Of a stretch of 64,000 nt of DNA, positions 55,584-63,412 are shown piece by piece. The notes under the pieces were generated by a model that ran no database searches, was not told where the DNA came from, and was given only the letters and a program-made list of their open reading frames with translations. Source of the DNA: an uncultured Bacilli bacterium (GTDB taxonomy: Bacteria; Bacillota_I; Bacilli_A; RFN20; CAG-826); NCBI GenBank assembly GCA_934168325.1, contig CAKPNG010000004.1:1-64000 (forward strand), in the 5' to 3' direction. Each line of letters starts with the position of its first letter. Position 1 is the first letter of the stretch. Made by a program: the position numbers and the translations under genes.

Positions 55584-55695
55584 ACAATATAAAATCTTCG
55601 TTTAATTTTGAAAAACTATTCTAAATAAGAATAATTTTTCTAAATTGCTCTTTAATATTATATATTAAAGTAATATAAAATCATTATTAATTTAT

Positions 55696-56670
55696 CTAAT
55701 TTTGATTAATGAACGAACACTTATTTTTCATTTCAAAAACTATTAATTCTTTTTTATTAAGATCTTCTTTAAACATATCTATCTTATTAATATCAAAAGA
55801 ATCATAAGTTTTATAATACATTATTCCTTTATTAACATTATAACAATCACTATAAATTGTATATTCATACATATTTTTATTTACTTCACAAACTCCTTTT
55901 TGTTGTTCAACACTTAATAAAATATGAAAGAATTGATTAACAGAAGTTTCTTCGTCCATTCCTTTTAATGCATTCTCCTTAGTAAATAAAACCTTAATAA
56001 ATCTAGACATACTAGATAAATCTCCAGGTATACCAATAGCACCTTGTCCTCTAGAATAATCTATTAATTTAAGTTTTTTAGAGAACTCATTTTTAGGATT
56101 TTTATTAGACATCTTCATGTAGTTATTTACATTAAAAGATTGAATTTCAAAAGGTGGATTATTAGTTAAAACTCCATAAGGATTATCAAATATTTTAATA
56201 CCATCTTTTCTTATTTCTAATACTATTGATTGACGATTATCACTTATTAAATAATGTAATTGAGAAGGCTTTAAATTTTCACTAAACCCTTCTTTAGTTA
56301 CATTAATTTTCTTGAATAGAGTTTTCACTTCTTTTATATTTTGACAATTAATTAAGATATAAGGAATAATTTCAAATGAGGTGATATTTGTCTTATTTTC
56401 TATATAATTATTATAAACTGTATTACCTGCAAAATTTAATCCAGCTATACATAATCCTTTCTCGTTCATTGCATCATAAAATAATGGATAATCATTAATT
56501 ACATGAGCCACTCCAATTATTGCATAATGATTATCATTTGAATCTAAATGTCTAAATTTAAAATTATAATTTCTAGGACAAATTACAATCGATTCACCAT
56601 AAGAAAAATCATAATCCAAATTACGTCCAAAATAAAAATCATTACTATTAAATGCTAAACCAGTACACAT
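55696..56670 (-). CDS. bsh: Bile salt hydrolase / linear amide C-N hydrolase
   Basis: 324 residues, an N-terminal-nucleophile hydrolase of the choloylglycine hydrolase family. After Met removal Cys2 would be the nucleophile. Relative to C. perfringens CBAH-1, Cys2, Arg16, Asp19, Asn79 (Asn82 in CBAH-1), the Asn in VLTNNPPF (Asn175 in CBAH-1) and the Arg in SRFIKVLF (Arg228) are all conserved. The Asn at the position of 82 agrees more with bile salt hydrolase than with penicillin V acylase, which usually has Tyr there. No signal peptide, so cytoplasmic. GGAGG precedes the ATG. It has its own 5' region and faces the HepT-like gene divergently. Confidence 0.85.
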   Translation of the reverse strand: MCTGLAFNSNDFYFGRNLDYDFSYGESIVICPRNYNFKFRHLDSNDNHYAIIGVAHVINDYPLFYDAMNEKGLCIAGLNFAGNTVYNNYIENKTNITSFEIIPYILINCQNIKEVKTLFKKINVTKEGFSENLKPSQLHYLISDNRQSIVLEIRKDGIKIFDNPYGVLTNNPPFEIQSFNVNNYMKMSNKNPKNEFSKKLKLIDYSRGQGAIGIPGDLSSMSRFIKVLFTKENALKGMDEETSVNQFFHILLSVEQQKGVCEVNKNMYEYTIYSDCYNVNKGIMYYKTYDSFDINKIDMFKEDLNKKELIVFEMKNKCSFINQN

Positions 56671-56729
56671 AATTTAACCTCCACTACAACTATTTTAACA
56701 AATTAAGTTAAAGATGTATCAAATTATGT

Positions 56730-56742
56730 TAATATAAACATA
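56730..56742 (+). promoter_or_regulatory. Candidate leaderless promoter of the HepT-like gene
   Basis: TAATAT at 56730-56735 lies six bases before the ATG at 56742, which places the expected start site on the start codon. There is no Shine-Dalgarno. A TTAAAG at 56708-56713 is a weak -35. Confidence 0.4.
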
Positions 56743-57038
56743 TGGAACAAAATGAATTAATATTTGGAATTAAACGTTTTATAAATAAAATTAGATTTTA
56801 TAGTCAGACTCGAACATGCGAAGAATTATTAAACGATCAATTATCATTTGATGCAATATGTTATTGCTTAATAATGCTTAATTATTGTTTAGATCAATTA
56901 GATGAAAAGTTACTAAAAGAATTAAATTTAGAAACATTAAAAGATAACATTACTAAAGCAATTAAGATAGGTGAATATATAAATATTGAAATTTTAAATA
57001 AATTATTAGTTGATATAATACCTAATTTAAATATTTAA
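56742..57038 (+). CDS. Degenerate HepT/DUF86-like protein
   Basis: 98 residues, helical. The layout follows HepT-type proteins (DUF86): a first helix IKRFINKIRFYSQ, then EELLNDQLSFDAICYCLIMLNYCLDQL, then a region ending NKLLVDIIPNL, which matches the usual DLP-L end. The catalytic RX4-6H motif that marks HepT RNases (usually RN-L-H-Y) reads TKAIKIGEY, so Arg and His are both missing and RNase activity is unlikely. No MntA nucleotidyltransferase partner is adjacent. It lies between bsh and the end of ffh. The homology is by pattern only and I am not certain of it. Confidence 0.6.
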   Translation: MEQNELIFGIKRFINKIRFYSQTRTCEELLNDQLSFDAICYCLIMLNYCLDQLDEKLLKELNLETLKDNITKAIKIGEYINIEILNKLLVDIIPNLNI

Positions 57039-57057
57039 ATTTTAAAAAATAATAAGG

Positions 57058-57073
57058 GTTTTGCAGAGTTTTT
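57058..57073 (+). repeat. Dispersed 16-bp motif, copy 6
   Basis: GTTTTGCAGAGTTTTT, directly after the ffh stop codon in the convergent gap between the HepT-like gene and ffh. On the minus strand it lies where an ffh terminator would be expected, next to a weak GGTTTTT/AAAAAC pairing. Confidence 0.55.
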
Positions 57074-57075
57074 AA

Positions 57076-58413
57076 CTAAAAACCTCTAAAATTTGGTGGT
57101 AATCCACCAGATTTTTTATATCTATTCATCTGCTTCATCATTTCTTTAGATTGCTCATATTTCTTTAAAACTTTATTAATATCAGCAGCAGTTTTTCCAC
57201 ATCCTTTAGCAATTCTAACTTTACGAGAATTCTTTATTATTTCAGGATGAATCTTTTCTTCATAAGTCATTGAATTTAAAATTATTTCAAAGTTTTGCAT
57301 TTCTTTTTCAGCCATTTCTTGTTGTTCTTTTGAAATTTTAGGCATACCTGGAATTAATTTTAAAAGTCCACCAAGACTACCAAGTTTTTTAATTTGTTTC
57401 ATTTGATCAAGCATATCAATTAAAGTAAAGTTGCCACTAGTAAATTTCTCAACTGATTTTTTAGCTTGTTTTTCGTCGATGTTATCTTGAACTTTTTCAA
57501 CAAGAGTTAAAACATCACCCATGCCTAAAATTCTACTAGCCATTCTATCTGGATAGAAAATATCTAAGTCATCAAGTTTTTCACCAACACCGATAAATTT
57601 AATAGGAACGCCAGTTACTTCTTTAATTGATAAAGCAGCACCACCTCTACTATCGCCATCAAGTTTAGACATGATAGTACCAGTTAAGCCAAGTAATTCA
57701 TTAAAAGTTTTTGCGACATTAACACTATCTTGACCAGCCATAGCATCAGTTAATAATAATATTTCATCTGGACTTAAGTTAGCTTTAATATTTTTAAGTT
57801 CATCCATCAATTTTTCATCAATTTGAAGACGACCAGCAGTATCAATAATTAATACATCATAATGAGAATTATAAGCTTCTTCTTTAGCTTTAGTTGCTAT
57901 TTCTACTGGATCAACTTTATCTCCCATTGAAAATAAAGGGACATTTATTTTTTTAGCGATTTGAGCTAATTGATCGATAGCACCAGGTCTATAAATATCA
58001 CAAGCAGCAAGAAGAACTTTCTTTTTAAGCTTATCTTTCATTAATTTAGCAAGTTTACCTGCAGTTGTAGTTTTACCACTACCTTGTAAACCAACTAACA
58101 TAATGATTGTAGGTTTATTTTTATTATAATGAAGTTCACTACTATCACTACCTAATAATACTATTAATTCTTCATTAACAATTTTAACAAGCATTTCGCT
58201 TGGATTTAATTCAGTAAAAACTTTTTGTCCGATTGCTTTTTCTTTAATTCTATCTAAAAATGTTTTAACTACTTTATAGTTAACATCTGCTTCTAATAAA
58301 GCTACTCTAATCTCTTTTAACATAGAGTCCATATTAGACTCTGTTAATTTAGCTTCACCTTTAATAGTTTTAAATATTCGTTTAAATTTTTCAGTTAAAT
58401 TTTCAAATGCCAT
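57076..58413 (-). CDS. ffh: Signal recognition particle GTPase Ffh
   Basis: 445 residues, full length. N domain (1-90), G domain with GLQGSGKTTTAGKLAK, DTAGRLQ and SKLDGDSRGGAAL, and an M domain (about 295-445) rich in Met (MLDQMKQIKKLG, then GMPKISKEQQEMAEKEMQ). It binds signal peptides and, with FtsY, delivers the many membrane and exported proteins of this organism. AAGGAG lies twelve bases before the ATG. Follows ylxM by two bases. The rpsP gene that often follows ffh is absent here. Confidence 0.97.
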   Translation of the reverse strand: MAFENLTEKFKRIFKTIKGEAKLTESNMDSMLKEIRVALLEADVNYKVVKTFLDRIKEKAIGQKVFTELNPSEMLVKIVNEELIVLLGSDSSELHYNKNKPTIIMLVGLQGSGKTTTAGKLAKLMKDKLKKKVLLAACDIYRPGAIDQLAQIAKKINVPLFSMGDKVDPVEIATKAKEEAYNSHYDVLIIDTAGRLQIDEKLMDELKNIKANLSPDEILLLTDAMAGQDSVNVAKTFNELLGLTGTIMSKLDGDSRGGAALSIKEVTGVPIKFIGVGEKLDDLDIFYPDRMASRILGMGDVLTLVEKVQDNIDEKQAKKSVEKFTSGNFTLIDMLDQMKQIKKLGSLGGLLKLIPGMPKISKEQQEMAEKEMQNFEIILNSMTYEEKIHPEIIKNSRKVRIAKGCGKTAADINKVLKKYEQSKEMMKQMNRYKKSGGLPPNFRGF

Positions 58414-58415
58414 AA

Positions 58416-58733
58416 CTAATATAACTCCTTAAATATCTTTTCTTTAATCTTTTCAGTAAGATTTTCTTCATCTAATAATTTATTAAGATTAGAATATTTT
58501 TCATTTAATTTTAATTTATTTTCATATTCAAATAAATTATTTTTAGCATGATTTAGTGCATCTGATATTGCAGTTCTAGAAATATGTAAAATATCAGATA
58601 TTTCACTTAAAGATAAATTATATAAATAATATTTATCCATTATTTCTATTTGTCTAGGAGTTAATAAATTTTTATATAATTCATATAGTTTATTAATATA
58701 TTCAAATTCTTCAATATCACTCATCTTCATCAT
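58416..58733 (-). CDS. ylxM: SRP-associated helix-turn-helix protein YlxM
   Basis: 105 residues, helical, with a sigma-factor-like HTH (about 20-75; LTPRQIEIMDKYYLYNLSLSEISDILHISRTAISDAL). The family lies beside ftsY and ffh throughout Firmicutes and modulates SRP GTPase in streptococci. It overlaps ftsY by 17 bases. Alternative starts at 58730 and 58724 exist, with no clear Shine-Dalgarno to choose among them. Confidence 0.92.
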   Translation of the reverse strand: MMKMSDIEEFEYINKLYELYKNLLTPRQIEIMDKYYLYNLSLSEISDILHISRTAISDALNHAKNNLFEYENKLKLNEKYSNLNKLLDEENLTEKIKEKIFKELY

Positions 58734-59754
58734 CTAATAACTCTTTACATAATCCATATAAGTATTTATTTAAATCAAATACTTCTAAATCATCAATTTT
58801 TTCACCTAATCCCATAAATTTAACAGGGATATTTAATTCATCTTTAATAGCTAAAATAATACCACCTTTACTAGTGCCATCCATTTTAGTTATAACAATT
58901 CCATTTATATCAATTAATTCTTTAAAAGCTTTAGCTTGTAATACACCATTTTGACCAGTAGTAGCATCTAAAACTAAATAACAATCGATAGGTTCTTTAA
59001 TTTCTTTAGCAACAACTCTTTTAATTTTAGATAATTCATCCATTAAATGAGATTTATTTTGAAGTCTACCAGCTGTATCAATAATTATTAAATCATAATT
59101 ATTTTCTTTTCCATATTTTACACCACTATAAGCAACACTAGCTGGATCTTCATTATCTTTACCAGTTACAATTTCTGTATTTAATCTATTAGCCCATACA
59201 ATAAGTTGTTCTTTAGCTCCAGCTCTAAAAGTATCAGCAGCAACTAATAATACTTTTTTACCCATTTTAATATATCTATTAGCAAGTTTAGCAATTGAGG
59301 TAGTTTTACCAACTCCATTAACTCCAACTACTAATAAAACATGAGGTGTATGGGTGAAATCTAAATCAATAAAATTAGAATCTTCATCTTTATAATAATT
59401 AGAAAACATTTTAGTAATTAATAATTCATTAATTTTATTAGTATCCGTTATTTTTTCTTTTTTAACAGTATCTACTAAGTCTTCAATAATATTTAAAGTA
59501 AAATTAACACCACAATCAGCTTCAATTAATATCTCTTCTAAATCATTAAAATAATCTTCATCAATCTTTTTAGATTTAAATTTTTTATTTAATACTTTGA
59601 TTCTATTAGAAAAATTTTCTCTAGATTTAGCTAATCCAGAATCATATTTTTTTACTTCATTTTCTGAATTTTGTTTGGATTCTGCAGGGTTTTCTAAATT
59701 ATTAGCCTCTTTTTTCTTATCAAACTTATCTTTTAAAAACTTAAATAATCCCAT
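58717..59754 (-). CDS. ftsY: SRP receptor GTPase FtsY
   Basis: 345 residues. NG domain with GVNGVGKTTSIAKLANRY, DTAGRLQ and TKMDGTSKGGIIL. A short charged N-terminal region (1-50) replaces the long acidic A domain of E. coli FtsY, which is usual for Firmicutes. The variable N-terminal region includes NLENPAESKQN, whose codons carry copy 7 of the dispersed 16-bp motif. It starts two bases after rnc. It stops with TGA and overlaps ylxM. Confidence 0.97.
   Translation of the reverse strand: MGLFKFLKDKFDKKKEANNLENPAESKQNSENEVKKYDSGLAKSRENFSNRIKVLNKKFKSKKIDEDYFNDLEEILIEADCGVNFTLNIIEDLVDTVKKEKITDTNKINELLITKMFSNYYKDEDSNFIDLDFTHTPHVLLVVGVNGVGKTTSIAKLANRYIKMGKKVLLVAADTFRAGAKEQLIVWANRLNTEIVTGKDNEDPASVAYSGVKYGKENNYDLIIIDTAGRLQNKSHLMDELSKIKRVVAKEIKEPIDCYLVLDATTGQNGVLQAKAFKELIDINGIVITKMDGTSKGGIILAIKDELNIPVKFMGLGEKIDDLEVFDLNKYLYGLCKELLDDEDE
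59679..59693 (+). repeat. Dispersed 16-bp motif, copy 7
   Basis: ATTCTGCAGGGTTTT, within the variable N-terminal part of ftsY, on the strand opposite to the gene. Confidence 0.6.
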
Positions 59755-59756
59755 AA

Positions 59757-60446
59757 TTATAATGTCGCCTTTTTACTTAATGCATCTTTAGCAGCTCTTT
59801 GTGCTGCTTCTTTTTTACTTTTACCAACACCTACTCCTAAGACAATATCATTAAAAGTAACTGCTACTTTAAATGTTCTATCATGAGGTGGTCCATTTTC
59901 TTCTAAAGTCTTATATACAACTGATTCACGATATTCAGCTTGCATAGCTTCTTGTAATAATGATTTATAATCTTTATAATCATCTGACTTAAAATTAATA
60001 ACTTCATTTTCAAATACTTTAGTAATAAATTGAATACAAAATTCGATGCCTTGATCAATATACATTGCACCAATTACTGCTTCAAATACATCTTCTAAAA
60101 TATTGTGATTTTTACTAGCTTCTTCAAAACTTAAAGAGTGACCTGCTCTAATAAATTCATCATATCCTAATTCTTTAGCAAATTTTGCTAAAGACATTGA
60201 TTGAACTAAAGTTGATTTCATTCTAGTCATATTGCCTTCTTCCATTTCTGGATGATGTTTAAATATTAAACTAGCTACAACAAAACCTAAAACACTATCA
60301 CCCATAAATTCAAGTCGTTCATAATCATGATGATGAGTTTTAGCATCACTATTAAAACTAGAATGAGTAAAAGCTCTTTCGTATAACTCTTTATTTTTAG
60401 TTTTAATGTTAAACTTATCTAGAAAAATATTAATATCTTTCTTCAT
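59757..60446 (-). CDS. rnc: Ribonuclease III
   Basis: 229 residues, standard RNase III. Catalytic signature ERLEFMGDSVLGF (about 42-54), the DVFEA motif that holds the second acidic cluster (near 115), and a C-terminal double-stranded RNA-binding domain (about 155-225; ...KSKKEAAQRAAKDAL). It processes rRNA precursors. It overlaps plsX by one base (TAATG). Confidence 0.97.
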   Translation of the reverse strand: MKKDINIFLDKFNIKTKNKELYERAFTHSSFNSDAKTHHHDYERLEFMGDSVLGFVVASLIFKHHPEMEEGNMTRMKSTLVQSMSLAKFAKELGYDEFIRAGHSLSFEEASKNHNILEDVFEAVIGAMYIDQGIEFCIQFITKVFENEVINFKSDDYKDYKSLLQEAMQAEYRESVVYKTLEENGPPHDRTFKVAVTFNDIVLGVGVGKSKKEAAQRAAKDALSKKATL

Positions 60447-61426
60447 TATATCTTTTCCTTAATTTTATTGATTATATCTACATTTACTAATTTATAAGCT
60501 ACATTTAATGCACTTAAAAATGACTTAGGATCACTACTTCCATGAGCTTTAATAACTACACCATTAACTCCAATTAACATAGCTCCACCAACGTTTTTAT
60601 AATCCATTGTTTCTTTTAATTCATTGATACCTTTTTTAGAGAATAAATAACCAATCATTGTTAATAAATTTCTTTTAAAAGCTTTTTTAAGCATACTAGA
60701 CATAGCTTTAGCAGTACCTTCCATAGTTTTTAAGAAAATATTACCACTATAACCATCAGTAACTAATACATCTACTTCACCAAATAAAGGGTCTCTACCT
60801 TCAATATTACCTTTAAAATTAATATGTTTATTTTCTTTTAATAATTCGTAAGTTTCTTTATTAACTTCAGTTCCTTTTTCACTTTCAGTACCAATATTTA
60901 ATTGATAAACTCGAGGATTTTCTTGATCATTAAATAAAGATTTATAATATATAGAACCCATAATAGCAAATTGATTTAATTCTTCTTTATTACAAATTGT
61001 ATTAGCACCTAAATCGCACATAACAAATTTTTTATTTTTAATAATTGTAGGAAATGGAGTAATTAAAGCTGGTCTAATAATACCTGGCATTCTTTTAATT
61101 TTAAAAGTAGCTGCAGTTAATAAAGCTCCAGTACTTCCTGCACTAATAAAAGCATCACAATTATTTTCTAAATAAGTTTTAATACCTACCATTAAACTTG
61201 ATTCTTTATCTTTCATCGCGCTCATTGGATCAGCATCCATTTTAACAATAGTTTTAGATTCAATAAGGTGAATATGTTCAGATTCATTAAAGTTTTCTTT
61301 TAATTCTTTAATTGAACCTATTAAATAAATATCAAGATCTTTATGTTCATTTATAAAATTTTTAGTAGCAGGGATAGTAGCTTCTAATCCATTATCTCCA
61401 CCCATCATATCAATAACAATTTTCAT
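60446..61426 (-). CDS. plsX: Phosphate acyltransferase PlsX
   Basis: 326 residues. Makes acyl-phosphate for phospholipid synthesis together with PlsY. N-terminal MKIVIDMMGGDNG and SAGSTGALL motifs are typical. I place the start at 61426 because AAGGAG lies nine bases before it and the family begins MKI.D.MGGD; an ATG at 61444 would add six residues and precede the ribosome binding site. In most Firmicutes plsX is followed by fabD, fabG and acpP; here rnc follows directly. First gene of the operon plsX-rnc-ftsY-ylxM-ffh. A TATAAT-like box lies in the upstream gap, without a convincing -35. Confidence 0.95.
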   Translation of the reverse strand: MKIVIDMMGGDNGLEATIPATKNFINEHKDLDIYLIGSIKELKENFNESEHIHLIESKTIVKMDADPMSAMKDKESSLMVGIKTYLENNCDAFISAGSTGALLTAATFKIKRMPGIIRPALITPFPTIIKNKKFVMCDLGANTICNKEELNQFAIMGSIYYKSLFNDQENPRVYQLNIGTESEKGTEVNKETYELLKENKHINFKGNIEGRDPLFGEVDVLVTDGYSGNIFLKTMEGTAKAMSSMLKKAFKRNLLTMIGYLFSKKGINELKETMDYKNVGGAMLIGVNGVVIKAHGSSDPKSFLSALNVAYKLVNVDIINKIKEKI

Positions 61427-61718
61427 ACAAAAAAACTCCTTCATTAATTATATAAGAAATTGAAATATTATTCATTAACAATAAATCAATTAACATTTAT
61501 AAAAACTAACTTTTAGTTATTTTTTATAAAAAATTTTTATCAAATTTTATTGTTTTAAATAGAATTATTTTAAAAATTATACGATTTAATCAATATTATT
61601 TATATTTTATTAATAAGAAATTAAGACAATATTGTGTATAATGCTTTTATTATTGAAATCATATTTAATTATCGTGTTGACATTATTTTTTAAGTCAACA
61701 GATTTAGGAGAAACATAT
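61427..61718. other. Divergent intergenic region, plsX and lipoprotein
   Basis: 292 bases without a gene. It holds the plsX ribosome binding site at its left end, a TATAAT at 61637-61642 with GTG before it, a palindrome ACAATATTGT at 61625-61634, and an inverted repeat TGTTGAC/GTCAACA (61675-61700) just before the AGGAG of the lipoprotein gene. No FapR-like site is seen before plsX. Confidence 0.5.
61675..61700. promoter_or_regulatory. Inverted repeat in the lipoprotein leader
   Basis: TGTTGAC and GTCAACA are perfect 7-base arms separated by 12 bases, five bases before the ribosome binding site. It could form a leader hairpin or be an operator. Confidence 0.4.
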
Positions 61719-63272
61719 ATGAAAAAGAGAATTTTAGCCCTCAGTTTATTGGCTTTAGTCGGAGTTACAGGTTGTAATAAGGAAGAACCTACTCCAAAGG
61801 TAGAAGTATCTAATGAACTAACTACCGAATTATTAGAATCCTTACAAGGAAGTGTTGAACTTGAAGGTGTAGCAAATATTAAATACGGTAAAGCAGATAA
61901 TATTACTGATATTACCGTTTCTTATACTGATAGTTCTTATTACTATAACGGTTATGATACAGTAAATAAGAGTTATAACATTGGTCAAATTTATAAAATG
62001 GGCGGTGTTCCTACTTTAGTTCTTGTTAATAATAAAAATGAATATATTTATAAAGAAAGAAAAGACAATAAAGGTAATATTGAAAGCTGGGATACATATG
62101 CTAACCCATTTAAAGGTTTATCAGTATTTGACTTTGTTAAAGATGAAACTAAAGATGGCTTATATCACTATTTAACATATACAGATACTCAAAAGAGTTT
62201 TGTTATTAGTTTATGTAAATCACTTACTGCTTATACTGTTCCTGAATTTGAAGATTTTACTATTCAAGTTATTGATGGACAAGTAAATAGAATCTCATTT
62301 GTATCAACTGTTGAAGCTAGTGCATTTGGTGATTCACAATTCTTTGCTGATTTTGGTGTAAAAGCTATTGGTAATGAAGTTAAACCTAAAGCATTCCCAG
62401 ATAAATTTGAACATAAACCAGAACATGATAAAATAGCTGCAGCTTTAAAGAAATTAAATACAGTTCCTGTTAGTGGTGTTACTACTGTTAAAGAAACTTA
62501 TACTGGTAAATGGGAAGATGCTACAGATTCTCCATATAAATTTGCTTATACAGATTCTTATTGTTTAGTTACCGATGAAAGTTATCAAAATGGTAGTGGC
62601 TATGTTGTAGTTGATGGTGAAGCTTATGAAGTTAAATATGAAGTAGGTAAAGATGGTGCAGCTACATATACTAAAAAATTCTTTGCTACTAAAGATAAAG
62701 ATGGTAATGCTATTACAACTTTAGCTGGTTATAGAGGCGATATAGAATATTTAGTAGCTGAATTATTTGAAGTTAGAGATGATAAACACTTTGTTTATGA
62801 AGGTGATTATACAAAATATGCTTCTTATTACTATTCTTTAACTTCAAATCCATATGCTCAACAATGTAGACATATTGAAATTACATTAAATGATAATTAT
62901 GATATCGAAGAAATTTATATGACTGACGATGAATATTATAAAGTTAATGTAAAAATTGAAAAATATGGCGATGCAGTTACTGCTCCTTGGGCTGAAGCTG
63001 GTTTAATTAATGAAGAAGATCCTAGATTAAAATTTGTTGGAACATTTACTGGTAAAGTTGATGAAGCAACTACTGTTAAAGTTGTAGTTAGTGCAGATCA
63101 TAAGATTACTTTAGATGGTAAAGAAGCAACTGAAGTTACCTATAATCAAAGAAATGATAAATTTACATTCAAAGTTGATAATATTGAATATGATTTAAAA
63201 CAAAATTGGAAGGGTGTATATCAACTTTATAATAAATCTAATTTTAAAACTACAGATCTTACTAAAGAATAA
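61719..63272 (+). CDS. Lipoprotein, unknown function
   Basis: 517 residues. Signal peptide with lipobox GVTGC (Cys19), a charged linker, an N-terminal helix (NELTTELLESLQGS), and a long beta-rich region of the same general layout as the lipoproteins at 8608 and 30272. A second similar module begins about residue 240 (HDKIAAALKKLNTVPVSGVTTVKETYTGKWED), so the protein looks like an internal duplication of about 220 residues, then a C-terminal small beta domain (about 435-515; KFVGTFTGKVDEATTVKVVVSADHKITLDG). The ATG at 61719 is chosen because AGGAG precedes it by eight bases and because a longer frame from 61632 would include the predicted promoter. Confidence 0.75.
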   Translation: MKKRILALSLLALVGVTGCNKEEPTPKVEVSNELTTELLESLQGSVELEGVANIKYGKADNITDITVSYTDSSYYYNGYDTVNKSYNIGQIYKMGGVPTLVLVNNKNEYIYKERKDNKGNIESWDTYANPFKGLSVFDFVKDETKDGLYHYLTYTDTQKSFVISLCKSLTAYTVPEFEDFTIQVIDGQVNRISFVSTVEASAFGDSQFFADFGVKAIGNEVKPKAFPDKFEHKPEHDKIAAALKKLNTVPVSGVTTVKETYTGKWEDATDSPYKFAYTDSYCLVTDESYQNGSGYVVVDGEAYEVKYEVGKDGAATYTKKFFATKDKDGNAITTLAGYRGDIEYLVAELFEVRDDKHFVYEGDYTKYASYYYSLTSNPYAQQCRHIEITLNDNYDIEEIYMTDDEYYKVNVKIEKYGDAVTAPWAEAGLINEEDPRLKFVGTFTGKVDEATTVKVVVSADHKITLDGKEATEVTYNQRNDKFTFKVDNIEYDLKQNWKGVYQLYNKSNFKTTDLTKE

Positions 63273-63281
63273 ATTATTACT

Positions 63282-63309
63282 AAAAGCGAATTGCAAAATT
63301 CGCTTTTTT
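63282..63309 (+). terminator. Terminator with GCAA tetraloop
   Basis: AAAAGCGAATT pairs with AATTCGCTTTT (11 pairs) around the GNRA tetraloop GCAA, followed by further T. It lies after the lipoprotein gene and before nagB. Confidence 0.85.
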
Positions 63310-63412
63310 AATTATTTATATTAATTTTTATAATTAATATATTAATAAATAGCACTTTTATATCTTAATTAAATATTATAATAAGTAAGATATTAAGGAG
63401 TTATTGTATTAT

